Below are positions 32,099 to 39,597 of a DNA stretch of 64,000 bases, piece after piece (position 1 is the stretch's first letter; every line of letters starts with the position of its first letter). A model generated the notes under the pieces. The model searched no databases. It was not told where the DNA came from and worked only from the letters and a program-made list of their open reading frames with translations. The position numbers were made by a program, and so were the translations under genes. Source of the DNA: Streptomyces asiaticus (GTDB taxonomy: Bacteria > Actinomycetota > Actinomycetes > Streptomycetales > Streptomycetaceae); assembly GCF_018138715.1 (NCBI RefSeq), contig NZ_JAGSHX010000006.1, forward strand, positions 6,386,001-6,450,000. The letters are read 5' to 3'.

Positions 32099-32640
32099 CC
32101 CGCGCACTGGGACCCGTTGCCTGGCCACCCGCCCCGATAAGGACCGAACGCCTCGTGCTCCGCGCGTCCGAGGCCCGGGACCGTGCGGCGTTCATCGACC
32201 TGCTCGCCTCACCGGAGGTGCATACCTACCTCGGTGGCCCTCGACCGCGTGATGAGCTCGACCGCGCGCTGCCCGAGATACCCGGGCGGCGCCCTGGCCT
32301 TTTCGTGATCGAGCTCGACGAAGCGATGAGCGGCACCATCGAGTTCAAACGGCACGACGCGGAGAGTCCGGGCCACATCCGTCCGGATATCGGGGAGGCC
32401 GAGCTCGGCTACCTGTTGCTGCCGGAGGCGTGGGGACGCGGGTACGCCGCCGAGGCGTGTGCGGCGGCCCTCGACTGGTTCGTCGACGCGCTTCCCGGCA
32501 CGTCGGTGGTGCTGCGCACCCAGACCGCCAACGAGCGCTCGATGCGCCTCGCGGCAAAGCTGGGATTCACCGAGGTGGAACGGTACGAGGCCTACGATGC
32601 CGAGCAGTGGTTCGGCGTGTGGTCCCCGGTCACAGCGTGA
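32095..32640 (+). CDS. GNAT (RimJ/RimL-like) N-acetyltransferase
   Basis: A 181-residue acetyltransferase of the RimJ/RimL type. IRTERLVLRASEARDRAAF is the family N-terminus; the acetyl-CoA site is GEAELGYLLLPEAWGRGYAAEA; and the ANERSMRLAAKLGFTEVERY block is the conserved C-terminal part. ATG 32095 overlaps the upstream stop (ATGA). It acts in the cytoplasm on an unknown amine. Its end overlaps the convergent TPR remnant by 11 bp. Confidence 0.87.
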   Translation: MTRALGPVAWPPAPIRTERLVLRASEARDRAAFIDLLASPEVHTYLGGPRPRDELDRALPEIPGRRPGLFVIELDEAMSGTIEFKRHDAESPGHIRPDIGEAELGYLLLPEAWGRGYAAEACAAALDWFVDALPGTSVVLRTQTANERSMRLAAKLGFTEVERYEAYDAEQWFGVWSPVTA

Positions 32641-33247
32641 AGGGGGCCTCGTCGAGCTTTTCCGCCAGGTGTTCAAGCGTGTCCGTAAGGCTTGACGGTG
32701 CACCGTTCAGCCTTTCGCGCTGCTTGGCGACGTGACCGATGACGCGGAGGGTCCGCCCCGACGAGATTCCGGGCGCGGCGGTGACCAGGGACCTGACGAC
32801 GCCTTCCGCGTCGCGCCAGGCATTGACGTCCAGTAGGCATTGTGCGAGCCGTGCGGATGACAAACGTGCGTAGCCGGTTGCGACGCCACGCCCTGGTTGT
32901 ACGGATTGCAGTAGCAGCTCGGTGGCTTTCTCTACGTCTCCTGCGATCTGAAGTGTGTGACCCCAGTGGTCGTCAATTTCCCTATGGGTCACCCACCATG
33001 CCCAGTCCGGTTCGCCGACATCGTCACCGTCCTCGATGAGCGACCGGGCGCGTTGAAGCGACTCGACGGCATCCGACGTACGTCCCGTGCCGACCAGTCC
33101 CTTGGCTTCACGGAAGCGGAACATCGCCTCGACGCGTGGGGACAGCCGTCTACGGTTGAGCACCGACCGGACGATGGCCAGCGCCTCTTGGTTCCGTCCA
33201 CGCCATTGATCGAGGGCTTCACGGATCGGGCGGACCAGCGCGGCCAA
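32630..33247 (-). pseudogene. C-terminal TPR part of an XRE-family regulator, N-terminus lost
   Basis: A 205-residue open frame rich in helical repeats (RGRNQEALAIVRSVLNRRRL, GLVGTGRTSDAVESLQRARSL, LLLQSVQPGRGVATGYARLS) that looks like the sensor half of Streptomyces HTH-TPR regulators. No HTH domain is present: the first possible start is a TTG at 33247, preceded in frame (QDRLAALV...) by a stop about 13 codons further up. This suggests loss of the 5' half. The neighbouring flavoprotein gene is divergent, a pairing familiar in Streptomyces. Confidence 0.6.
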
Positions 33248-33337
33248 CCGGTCCTGGGTGGAAGACGGTGAACGTCGATCTCAACCCTGAGCGGGCAGGG
33301 TTTGCGGAGGGAGGGTGCCGCGCGGTGGACTGCCCGC

Positions 33338-33916
33338 ATGACCGCGAACCGTGTCCTCTACCTGTTCGGAAGCGCCGCCCCGCCCGTGCTGAACATCGCC
33401 GGGGTCATCGAACGTGCGCAGGCGGCCGGCTGGGACGTGTGCCTCGGATTGACCCCCACGGCCGCACGCTGGCTTGACGACGAGCTGCCGGCGTTGGAGG
33501 AGCTGACCGGACACCCTGTGCGCAGCCAGTACAAGCTGCCCTGGAAGCCGGACGCCTGGCCTCCCGCGGATGTCGCCGTCCTGGCACCCGCCACCTTCAA
33601 CACGATCAACCAGTGGGCCCTGGGGATCACCGAAAAGTTCGTGGTCGGATTCGTAGCAGAGGCCATCGGCAAGGGCATCCCCACCGTGACCATGCCGTGC
33701 GTCAACGCCGCCTATGTCCAGCACACCCAGTTCGACGCCAGCGTCGCCACGCTTCGCGCGATGGGGGTGCGCGTGCTGTACGGGGAAGGCGGTTTCGTAC
33801 CGAACAAGCCGGGCCAGGGTCGACCGGAAAGCTATCCGTGGCACCTGGTCCTCGAAGCCGTCGCTTCGGCCGTCAGCGGGCGGATCATCTGGTCGTTGGT
33901 CCGGCTGTGCCGTTGA
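33338..33916 (+). CDS. Flavoprotein (PPC-decarboxylase-like), 3' end altered by IS insertion
   Basis: A 192-residue protein of the flavoprotein family (PF02441) that includes phosphopantothenoylcysteine decarboxylase. It has VLYLFGSAAPPVLNI at the N-terminus, LAPATFNTINQWALGI as the FMN-binding block, and MPCVNAAYVQHTQF in place of the PxMNxxMW substrate loop. The last residues (RIIWSLVRLCR) seem to be read from the left end of the adjoining IS5-type sequence, so the natural C-terminus was probably replaced. Function unknown; such genes often flank HTH-TPR regulators. Confidence 0.78.
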   Translation: MTANRVLYLFGSAAPPVLNIAGVIERAQAAGWDVCLGLTPTAARWLDDELPALEELTGHPVRSQYKLPWKPDAWPPADVAVLAPATFNTINQWALGITEKFVVGFVAEAIGKGIPTVTMPCVNAAYVQHTQFDASVATLRAMGVRVLYGEGGFVPNKPGQGRPESYPWHLVLEAVASAVSGRIIWSLVRLCR

Positions 33917-34533
33917 CTCATGCGCCGTGGGCGCGGATCGAGCCGTTGCTTCCGGATCGGACGCCGAAGCGGGGTGGTCGCTGGCGGGATCACCGTGCGG
34001 TGATCGACGCCGGCCCGCTAAAAGGGGCCCCGGACTGGGAGCCGGACGACCACGCCATCGGCCGCAGCCGCGGCGGACCGTCCACGAAGATCCACCTCGC
34101 GGCCGACGGCCGGTGCCGGCCACTGGCGTTCGTCCTCACCGCCGGGCAGGCCGGCGATGCACCCGTCTTCACCGACGTGATGGACCGCCTGCGCGTTCCC
34201 CGCCGCCGTGGACGACCCCGCACCAGGCCGGACATGGTATTGGCCGACAAGGCGTACTCCTCCCGCGAGATCCGAAACCACCTGCGCAGGCGCGGTATCC
34301 GCGCGGTGATCCCGGAACGGGCCGACCAGCGGGCCAACCGGATGCGCCGCGGACGGGCCGGTGGCAGACCGCCTGCCTTCGACCGGGCGGCGTACAAGCA
34401 GCGCAACACCGTCGAGCGGTGCATCAACCGCTTGAAGCAGTGGCGCGGCATTGCCACCCGCTACGAGAAGACCGCGACCATCTACCTGGCCGGACTCCAC
34501 GTCGCAGGTGTCTTCCTCTGGTCCGCACGCTGA
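33907..34533 (+). pseudogene. IS5-family transposase with internal in-frame deletion
   Basis: A 208-residue remnant of an IS5-group DDE transposase that is normally about 280-290 residues. The N-terminus VPLTHAPWARIEPLLPDRTP and the C-terminal part from DHAIGRSRGG through RNTVERCINRLKQWRGIATRYEK to FLWSAR are intact. About 80 residues between VIDAG and KGAPDWEP are missing, including the segment that carries the first catalytic Asp. It starts inside the end of the flavoprotein gene and is therefore predicted to be inactive. Confidence 0.85.
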
Positions 34534-34551
34534 TCCAAACGCCGCCCCGGT

Positions 34552-34926
34552 TCACGCCTCGTCGTCCGCCGACCGTGTCAGGTACGCGTGGTTGTCCTCG
34601 ATGAGGTGGTCCAGCGCGGCCCTGGCGGCGGCGAGGCCGTCGATGGCCTCGGACAGCCGGGCCCGCTCGCGGCCCATGATCTCCAGTGCCTGCCGCGCCC
34701 TGTCCTCGCTCGGCTCGGTCATGCAGGGCACCATCTCGACGATGGTGCCGCTGGACATGCCCGCCGCCAGGAACGCCTGCACCAGGCGTACCCGCTGGAC
34801 GTGCTCGTCCTCGTAGTGGCGCTGTCCGCTGGGCGAGCGGGAGCTGACGAGCAGGCCCTGCTCCTCGTAGTAGCGCAGCGACCGGCGGCTGGCTCCCGTC
34901 CGGGCGGACAATTCACCGATCCGCAT
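34552..34926 (-). CDS. MerR-family transcriptional regulator
   Basis: A 124-residue MerR protein: HTH MRIGELSARTGASRRSLRYYEEQGLL at the start with the conserved RYYEEQGLL, wing SPSGQRHYEDE, then the dimerisation helix RARQALEIMGRERARLSEAIDGL. No metal-binding Cys set is seen, so it probably senses an organic or redox signal. ATG 34926 has GGAGG 8 nt upstream. It is divergent from the EthD gene 67 bp away, its likely target. It abuts the IS5 remnant by 18 bp. Confidence 0.88.
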   Translation of the reverse strand: MRIGELSARTGASRRSLRYYEEQGLLVSSRSPSGQRHYEDEHVQRVRLVQAFLAAGMSSGTIVEMVPCMTEPSEDRARQALEIMGRERARLSEAIDGLAAARAALDHLIEDNHAYLTRSADDEA

Positions 34927-34949
34927 GCCGAACTCCTCCCATGCTCCTG

Positions 34950-34993
34950 GCTCACTTGCCCCTGACATTGATGTGAGCTTTTAGGTTAACTCC
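34950..34993 (+). promoter_or_regulatory. Candidate MerR-controlled promoter of the EthD gene
   Basis: TTGCCC (34956-34961) and TAGGTT (34982-34987) are separated by 20 bp, an overlong spacer as in promoters activated by MerR proteins. The -10 lies 6 bp before the EthD ATG, so the transcript would be nearly leaderless. Confidence 0.4.
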
Positions 34994-35329
34994 ATGCTGA
35001 AGCTCATCTTCATGATCAACCGTGTCGAGGGAATGTCGTACGAGCGTTTTGTCGAGCACCACCGGGATCGGCACGCGCCGCTGTTCACCTCCATCCCGGA
35101 GGCGGAGCGCTACGTGCGCAAGTACACCGTGTCCCACCCGGTCCCCGCCGAGAACTACCCGCCCCGGGCCTACGACGGCCTGACGGAAATCTGGTTCGAG
35201 GACTGGGAGGACCACGACGCCTTCTTCGCCTCCGACAACTACCGGACGCTGGTCAACCCCGACGAAGCACGCTTCATCGACATGGACTCGGTGGCCGTGA
35301 TGGTCACCGAGGAGAAGGAGGTCATCTGA
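34994..35329 (+). CDS. EthD family protein
   Basis: A 111-residue ferredoxin-like alpha-beta barrel protein of the EthD family: LKLIFMINRVEGMSYERFVEHHRDRHAPLF at the N-terminus with the characteristic H-x-x-x-H-x-P, then DGLTEIWFEDWEDHDAFFAS. EthD-like proteins accompany cytochrome-type ether degradation or act as small cyclases; no P450 is adjacent here. Divergent from and probably controlled by the MerR gene. Confidence 0.82.
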   Translation: MLKLIFMINRVEGMSYERFVEHHRDRHAPLFTSIPEAERYVRKYTVSHPVPAENYPPRAYDGLTEIWFEDWEDHDAFFASDNYRTLVNPDEARFIDMDSVAVMVTEEKEVI

Positions 35330-35484
35330 CGGACCGACTCGACGGGCGGATACGAACTCAACTCTTGCGGCCGACCCGCGTACACGTTGATGTCCGCGCC
35401 GCCACATCGTTGACGTCCCGGGCCCAGGGCGCATCAGTCAACGGCACACCCGAACCCAGGATCAGATGATCCGAACGAAACGGC

Positions 35485-35513
35485 CTAGCCCCCTGGCCTG
35501 GCCAGGGGGCTAG
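35485..35513 (-). terminator. Terminator of the heme-degrading monooxygenase gene
   Basis: A 13-bp perfect stem CTAGCCCCCTGGC with a 3-nt loop lies 22 bp beyond the minus-strand stop. The rest of 35330-35534 shows no gene. Confidence 0.75.
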
Positions 35514-35534
35514 CGCTGGTTCCAAGGGCCCGGG

Positions 35535-35864
35535 TCAGCCCTGCTTGGGCGCGGCCTGCTGGACGACCTCGAAGGACCACAGCGTGGAGCCGGACGCGGC
35601 GGGCTTCTGCTGCGGGGCGTCCTCGCCGCCGCGCTGGTGGGCCGCCTTCATCGGGCCCTCCATCCACGCCTGGAAGTCCTCCTCGCTGCGCCAGCGCGTA
35701 TAGACGAGGTACTGGTCGGTCCCCTCGACCGGGCGCAGCAGCTCGAACCACTCGAAGCCGTCGGAGCCCTCCACGGCCCCGGCGCGCGACGCGAAGCGCT
35801 TCTCCAGCACCTCGCGCTGTTCCTCCGGCACGGTCAGCACATTGATCTTTACAACGCTGGGCAC
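35535..35864 (-). CDS. ABM-domain protein, MhuD/IsdG-like heme monooxygenase
   Basis: A 109-residue antibiotic-biosynthesis-monooxygenase fold protein. Asn8 (KINVL), Trp67 (DFQAWM) and His76 (KAAHQR) have exactly the spacing of the catalytic Asn7-Trp66-His75 of Mycobacterium MhuD, so it is likely a non-canonical heme-degrading enzyme. It acts as a dimer in the cytoplasm to free iron. GTG 35864 has GAGAGG about 6 nt upstream. It stands alone with its own terminator. Confidence 0.82.
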   Translation of the reverse strand: MPSVVKINVLTVPEEQREVLEKRFASRAGAVEGSDGFEWFELLRPVEGTDQYLVYTRWRSEEDFQAWMEGPMKAAHQRGGEDAPQQKPAASGSTLWSFEVVQQAAPKQG

Positions 35865-35963
35865 TGGACACCTCTCACGCGGCGGACGCCGGGTAGGCGC
35901 CCTGGTCTCGACTCTGTGCGCAGTCTGCTACATCCGGCGGTCAAGGACGTGTGAAGACGGCGC

Positions 35964-36947
35964 TCAGTGGCTGATGACGACCTTGCCGAAGCGTGGGCCC
36001 TTCTCGAAGTGCGCGAACGCCTCCAGGGCCTCCTCGAAGGGGAAGACGCGGTCGATGACGGGCCGGAGCCGGTGCTGGCCGATGGCCTTGTTCATCCGTT
36101 CGAAGTCGCTCCGGCTGCCGACGCTGATCGACCGGAGGGTCGCCGCGCGACGGAAGAACCGCGTCACGTCCATGCCGCCGCCCGCCGCCAGGTTGCCGAC
36201 AAGGGCGATCTGGCCGCCCTGGGCGACGGCGTCGATGGACTGGGAGAGCGTTCCGGCGCCGCCGATCTCGACGACGCGGTCGGCGCCGCCGCCGGTGAGT
36301 TCCCGTACCCGCGCGCCCCACTCCGGTGTGCTGGTGTAGTCGATGACGTCGGATGCGCCAAGAGCGCTGAAGCGTTGGGTCTTGGTATCGCTGGATGTCG
36401 TGGCCAGGACGCGTGCGCCGGCCAGGCGGGCGAACTGGAGTGCGAAGACCGATACCCCGCCCGAGCCCTGGACCAGGAGAGCGTCCCCGGGGCCGACGCC
36501 GCTTACGGCCGACCACGCAGTGAGCGCGGCGCACGGAAGCGTGGCGGCTTCCTCGAAGGACAGTTGGTCCGGCACGGCGACCAGGCTCTGCTCGTCGAGG
36601 GCGAGGTATTCGGTGAGCCAGCCGTCGCGGTGGGTGCCGCGCAGCTGCCCCCACTCGGGGAACGGACCGTACAGCCAGGTCGGGTGGAAGGTGCCCACGA
36701 CGCGGTCCCCGACGCGGAAGCGCGAGACTCCCTCCCCGACCGCCTCCACGACGCCCGCGCCGTCGGAGAGCGGGATGCGTCCGGGCGGCACGTCGACGGC
36801 GTACCGGCCGGTGACGATGAGCAGATCGCGTGCGTTGAGGGAGCTGGCCTTCACCTGTACGAGCACTTCGCCCGCTGACGGGCTCGGCACCGGGCGCTCC
36901 GCCGAGGCGATCAGACCACCGCCAGTTCCCATCTGGAATGTACGCAT
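35964..36947 (-). CDS. Zinc-type MDR dehydrogenase/quinone oxidoreductase
   Basis: A 327-residue medium-chain dehydrogenase. The GroES-like N-terminal half has VKASSLNARDLL and PLSDGAGVVEAVGEGV. The NAD(P) Rossmann motif is VQGSGGVSVFALQFARLAGARVLATTSS near residue 160. The zinc ligand set is incomplete, so it resembles the zinc-free quinone reductase branch. ATG 36947 has AAGGGTGG upstream. It is divergent from an AraC regulator with repeated sites between them. Confidence 0.87.
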   Translation of the reverse strand: MRTFQMGTGGGLIASAERPVPSPSAGEVLVQVKASSLNARDLLIVTGRYAVDVPPGRIPLSDGAGVVEAVGEGVSRFRVGDRVVGTFHPTWLYGPFPEWGQLRGTHRDGWLTEYLALDEQSLVAVPDQLSFEEAATLPCAALTAWSAVSGVGPGDALLVQGSGGVSVFALQFARLAGARVLATTSSDTKTQRFSALGASDVIDYTSTPEWGARVRELTGGGADRVVEIGGAGTLSQSIDAVAQGGQIALVGNLAAGGGMDVTRFFRRAATLRSISVGSRSDFERMNKAIGQHRLRPVIDRVFPFEEALEAFAHFEKGPRFGKVVISH

Positions 36948-36995
36948 TTGCCACCCTTCGTTCGTGTGTCGCCTCCACGATAGGCGCGCTCGGGT

Positions 36996-37054
36996 GGACG
37001 ATCTGTATCTTGGCGTCCATGGTTTGGCGCAGATCGTCCAGGGGCAGATCGTCC
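36996..37054. promoter_or_regulatory. Three GGACGATCTG half-sites between MDR and AraC genes
   Basis: GGACGATCTG at 36996-37005 is inverted relative to two direct CAGATCGTCC copies at 37030-37039 and 37045-37054. This arrangement (15-bp phasing of the direct pair) suits an AraC-family operator. Confidence 0.6.
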
Positions 37055-37087
37055 AGGGGAGGTCAGGGGAGACCCAAGGGAGTGGAG

Positions 37088-38002
37088 ATGGATCCGATCG
37101 ATGACCTTCTCGCCACGATGAAGATCGAGGACGCGCGGTATGTGCGAGTGGATGCCCGTGCGCCCTGGGGAATCTCGTTCCCTCCCCGGCACCTCGCTCG
37201 GCTGGTCCTGATCTCCCGTGGTGCGTGCCGGCTCGTCGCGGACACGCTCGCCGGGCCGCAGCGGCTGGAGACGAACGACTGCTTCCTGGTCCGGGCGGGG
37301 GTGAGATTCACGCTTCAGGACGAGGCGGGCAGCGAGGTCGTGGACTGCGACGGACTGGTCTCCCAGGTCCCCGGCGACTCGGCGCGAGTCGGGGGCGACG
37401 GTGAGCTCACGCAGATCGTCTCCACCCGGTTCGCCTTCGACGCCGTGGCGGCAGAACCGCTCTTCGCGCTCCTGCCGCCGGTGTTCCGGCTGAATCTGGA
37501 CGACGCGTCCAGTCAACTGCTGCGCACCACGTTCGACCTCATCGCGCGGGAGAGCGCGGCGGGCGGGCTCGGCGGTGGCTTCATCATGAGCCGTCTGTCC
37601 GATGTGCTCTTCGTCCAGGCGCTGCGGACCTGTTGTACGGATGTCGGCGGCGGGACCGTCGGCTGGATCGCCGCGCTGCGGGATCCGCGACTGGCGGTTG
37701 CCATGGAGGAGTTGCACGCGGACCTGGCCCATCCGTGGACGGTCGACGAACTCGCCCGCACGGCGGGGATGTCACGCTCGGCGTTCGCCGCCCTGTTCAA
37801 GGAGAGGACGGGGGACACCCCGCTGGGCTACCTCACGGCATGGCGCATGTACCGGGTCAAGGTCCTGCTCCGCGAGACGCGGCTGAGTGTCCAGGAGATC
37901 GCTGTCCGCGTCGGATACGACACCGGCAGCGCGTTGAGCCGTGCCTTTTCGGGCAGGGAGGGCGTCACCCCCGGCGCCTGGCGGAAGCTGACGGGCCATT
38001 GA
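37088..38002 (+). CDS. AraC-family regulator with cupin sensor (divergent from MDR dehydrogenase)
   Basis: A 304-residue regulator. The N-terminal cupin domain (AraC_binding_6 type) shows WGISFPPRHLARLVLISRGACRL and LVRAGVRFTLQDEAG. The C-terminal double HTH has WTVDELARTAGMSRSAFAALFKERTGDTPLGYLTAWRM and the second helix pair LSVQEIAVRVGYDTGSALSRAF. ATG 37088 has AAGGGAG 7 nt upstream. It probably controls the divergent dehydrogenase. Confidence 0.9.
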   Translation: MDPIDDLLATMKIEDARYVRVDARAPWGISFPPRHLARLVLISRGACRLVADTLAGPQRLETNDCFLVRAGVRFTLQDEAGSEVVDCDGLVSQVPGDSARVGGDGELTQIVSTRFAFDAVAAEPLFALLPPVFRLNLDDASSQLLRTTFDLIARESAAGGLGGGFIMSRLSDVLFVQALRTCCTDVGGGTVGWIAALRDPRLAVAMEELHADLAHPWTVDELARTAGMSRSAFAALFKERTGDTPLGYLTAWRMYRVKVLLRETRLSVQEIAVRVGYDTGSALSRAFSGREGVTPGAWRKLTGH

Positions 38003-38040
38003 GCCGTCACCGTCACTGCCATGGCCTTTGCGCCGGGCCC

Positions 38041-38451
38041 TCAGCCGTGCAGCCGCAAGCCCTTCGTCACCTTGTCCACCTGGCCGCGCGGCCCGTAGAC
38101 CGCGAGGCCCACCAGGTTCAGGGCGTCGGCATCGACGGCGCGGACCGTGGCGCGGTTGTCGTCCTCGTTGTCGGTGGCGAAGAGGTCCTCGGTGTAGAGG
38201 GACATCGGCAGGTCGCGGGAGAGGGCACGGGCGTGGGTGCGGGTGAGGGCGGGGGCGTCGGCGGCGTAGACGAGGACCGGTTCGCGGAACATCGGCAGGT
38301 AGACATTGCCCGAGGCGTCCTCGTACGGCTTGCCGACGATCTCGTCCGAGGCGTGCGCCAGGCCGCTGGAGAGGAAGGCGGTCACGTTCAGCTTCTGCCA
38401 GTCGGCGAGGTCGGTACGGACAATGACGGCGATCTTGGTGTCGAAGCGCAT
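38041..38451 (-). CDS. DUF2000 family protein
   Basis: A 136-residue protein of the DUF2000 family: RFDTKIAVIVRTDLADWQKLNV at the N-terminus, ASGNVYLPMFREPVLVYAA in the middle and a C-terminal VDADALNLVGLAVYGP block. Function unknown; members are usually encoded beside an AraC regulator, as here. ATG 38451 is chosen, with GAGAG upstream. The start codons of the divergent pair are about 67 bp apart. Confidence 0.85.
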   Translation of the reverse strand: MRFDTKIAVIVRTDLADWQKLNVTAFLSSGLAHASDEIVGKPYEDASGNVYLPMFREPVLVYAADAPALTRTHARALSRDLPMSLYTEDLFATDNEDDNRATVRAVDADALNLVGLAVYGPRGQVDKVTKGLRLHG

Positions 38452-38518
38452 GCCGTCACTCTCGCCACTGCGGCGACCTGCGGTCTTGAACGCTCGTGCG
38501 CCACGGCACAATGGATCC

Positions 38519-39412
38519 GTGGTTGCCGTCGGAGAAGGGGAGCGGGGCCGGGAGGACTGGGCCCGGTACTGGCGCGATCCCGACCGGCCCGTGGAGGCCA
38601 TGCACGCGCACTTTTTCAGCCACCGTTTCCATCCCCACAGCCATGACACCTACTCCTTCGCCGTGACCGAGGTCGGCGCCCAGCGCTTCCGGTGCCGGGG
38701 GGCGCTACGGACCAGCGGGGCGGGGATGGTGATGGTCTTCAATCCCGACGATCCGCATGACGGGGAGGCGGCCGCCGAGCTCGGCTACAAGTACCGCATC
38801 GTCCACATAGGTCCCGATGTGGTGCGGAACGTCCTCGCCGATGTGGCCGACAGCGCGGACGGCCGGGCGGCGCTGCCGCTGTTCGACCGGCCCGTGGTCT
38901 CCGATCCGCTGCTGCCCCGCGCCCTGCTGCGGCTGCACACCGCGCTGGTCGGCGGCGCCGGTCCGCTGGTGCGGGACGAGCGGCTGACCACGGCCGTCGG
39001 GGCGATGGTGCGGCGCGGGGCCACCGGGCCGCTGTGGGCCCGGGAGCTTCCGGACGGGAGCGGGGAGCAGGTCCGGGCCGCGCGGCGGGCCAGGGCGCTG
39101 CTGGAGGAGGCGTACGCGGAGGAGATCCCGGCGGCGCGGCTCGCGGAGGCCGCCGGATGCAGCCGCTTCGCGCTCTACCGGGCGTTCCGCGCCGCGTACG
39201 GGATGGCGCCGAGCGACTTCCAGCGGCAGCTCCGGCTGCGCCGGGCGCGCGGGCTGCTGGTGGCGGGCAGCAGCGCGGCGGAGGCCGCGGCCCAGGCGGG
39301 GTTCGCCGACCAGGCCCACTTCCACCGCTGGTTCGTACGGTGCTTCGGTGTGACGCCGGGAACATTTCAGCGCGCGGCGAGTGCCGATTCGCGGCGCACC
39401 CCGCGGCCCTGA
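38519..39412 (+). CDS. AraC-family regulator (divergent from DUF2000)
   Basis: A 297-residue AraC protein. The N-terminal sensor has HFFSHRFHPHSHDTYSFAVTEVGAQRFRCRG, the AraC_binding cupin with clustered His that could bind metal or ligand. The C-terminal HTH pair has IPAARLAEAAGCSRFALYRAFRAAYGMAPSDFQRQLRLRRA and AAEAAAQAGFADQAHFHRWFVRCFGVTPG. It starts at GTG 38519. It likely regulates the divergent DUF2000 gene. Confidence 0.9.
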   Translation: MVAVGEGERGREDWARYWRDPDRPVEAMHAHFFSHRFHPHSHDTYSFAVTEVGAQRFRCRGALRTSGAGMVMVFNPDDPHDGEAAAELGYKYRIVHIGPDVVRNVLADVADSADGRAALPLFDRPVVSDPLLPRALLRLHTALVGGAGPLVRDERLTTAVGAMVRRGATGPLWARELPDGSGEQVRAARRARALLEEAYAEEIPAARLAEAAGCSRFALYRAFRAAYGMAPSDFQRQLRLRRARGLLVAGSSAAEAAAQAGFADQAHFHRWFVRCFGVTPGTFQRAASADSRRTPRP

Positions 39413-39597
39413 TGAAATTGGCCCGGACCATACGGACCCTCGCGGAGCGCAAGGACCCTGCCAAAGCCTGACATCTTTCGGACAACCCCGGACGACAGTC
39501 AGGTGAAGAGGGGGTGTTCGGCGTCTGAGTAGTGGGCTCAGTAGGGTCTCCAAACATCCGGGACAGTTGAAGAGGGCGAGTGGGGGAGCGGCACGGC

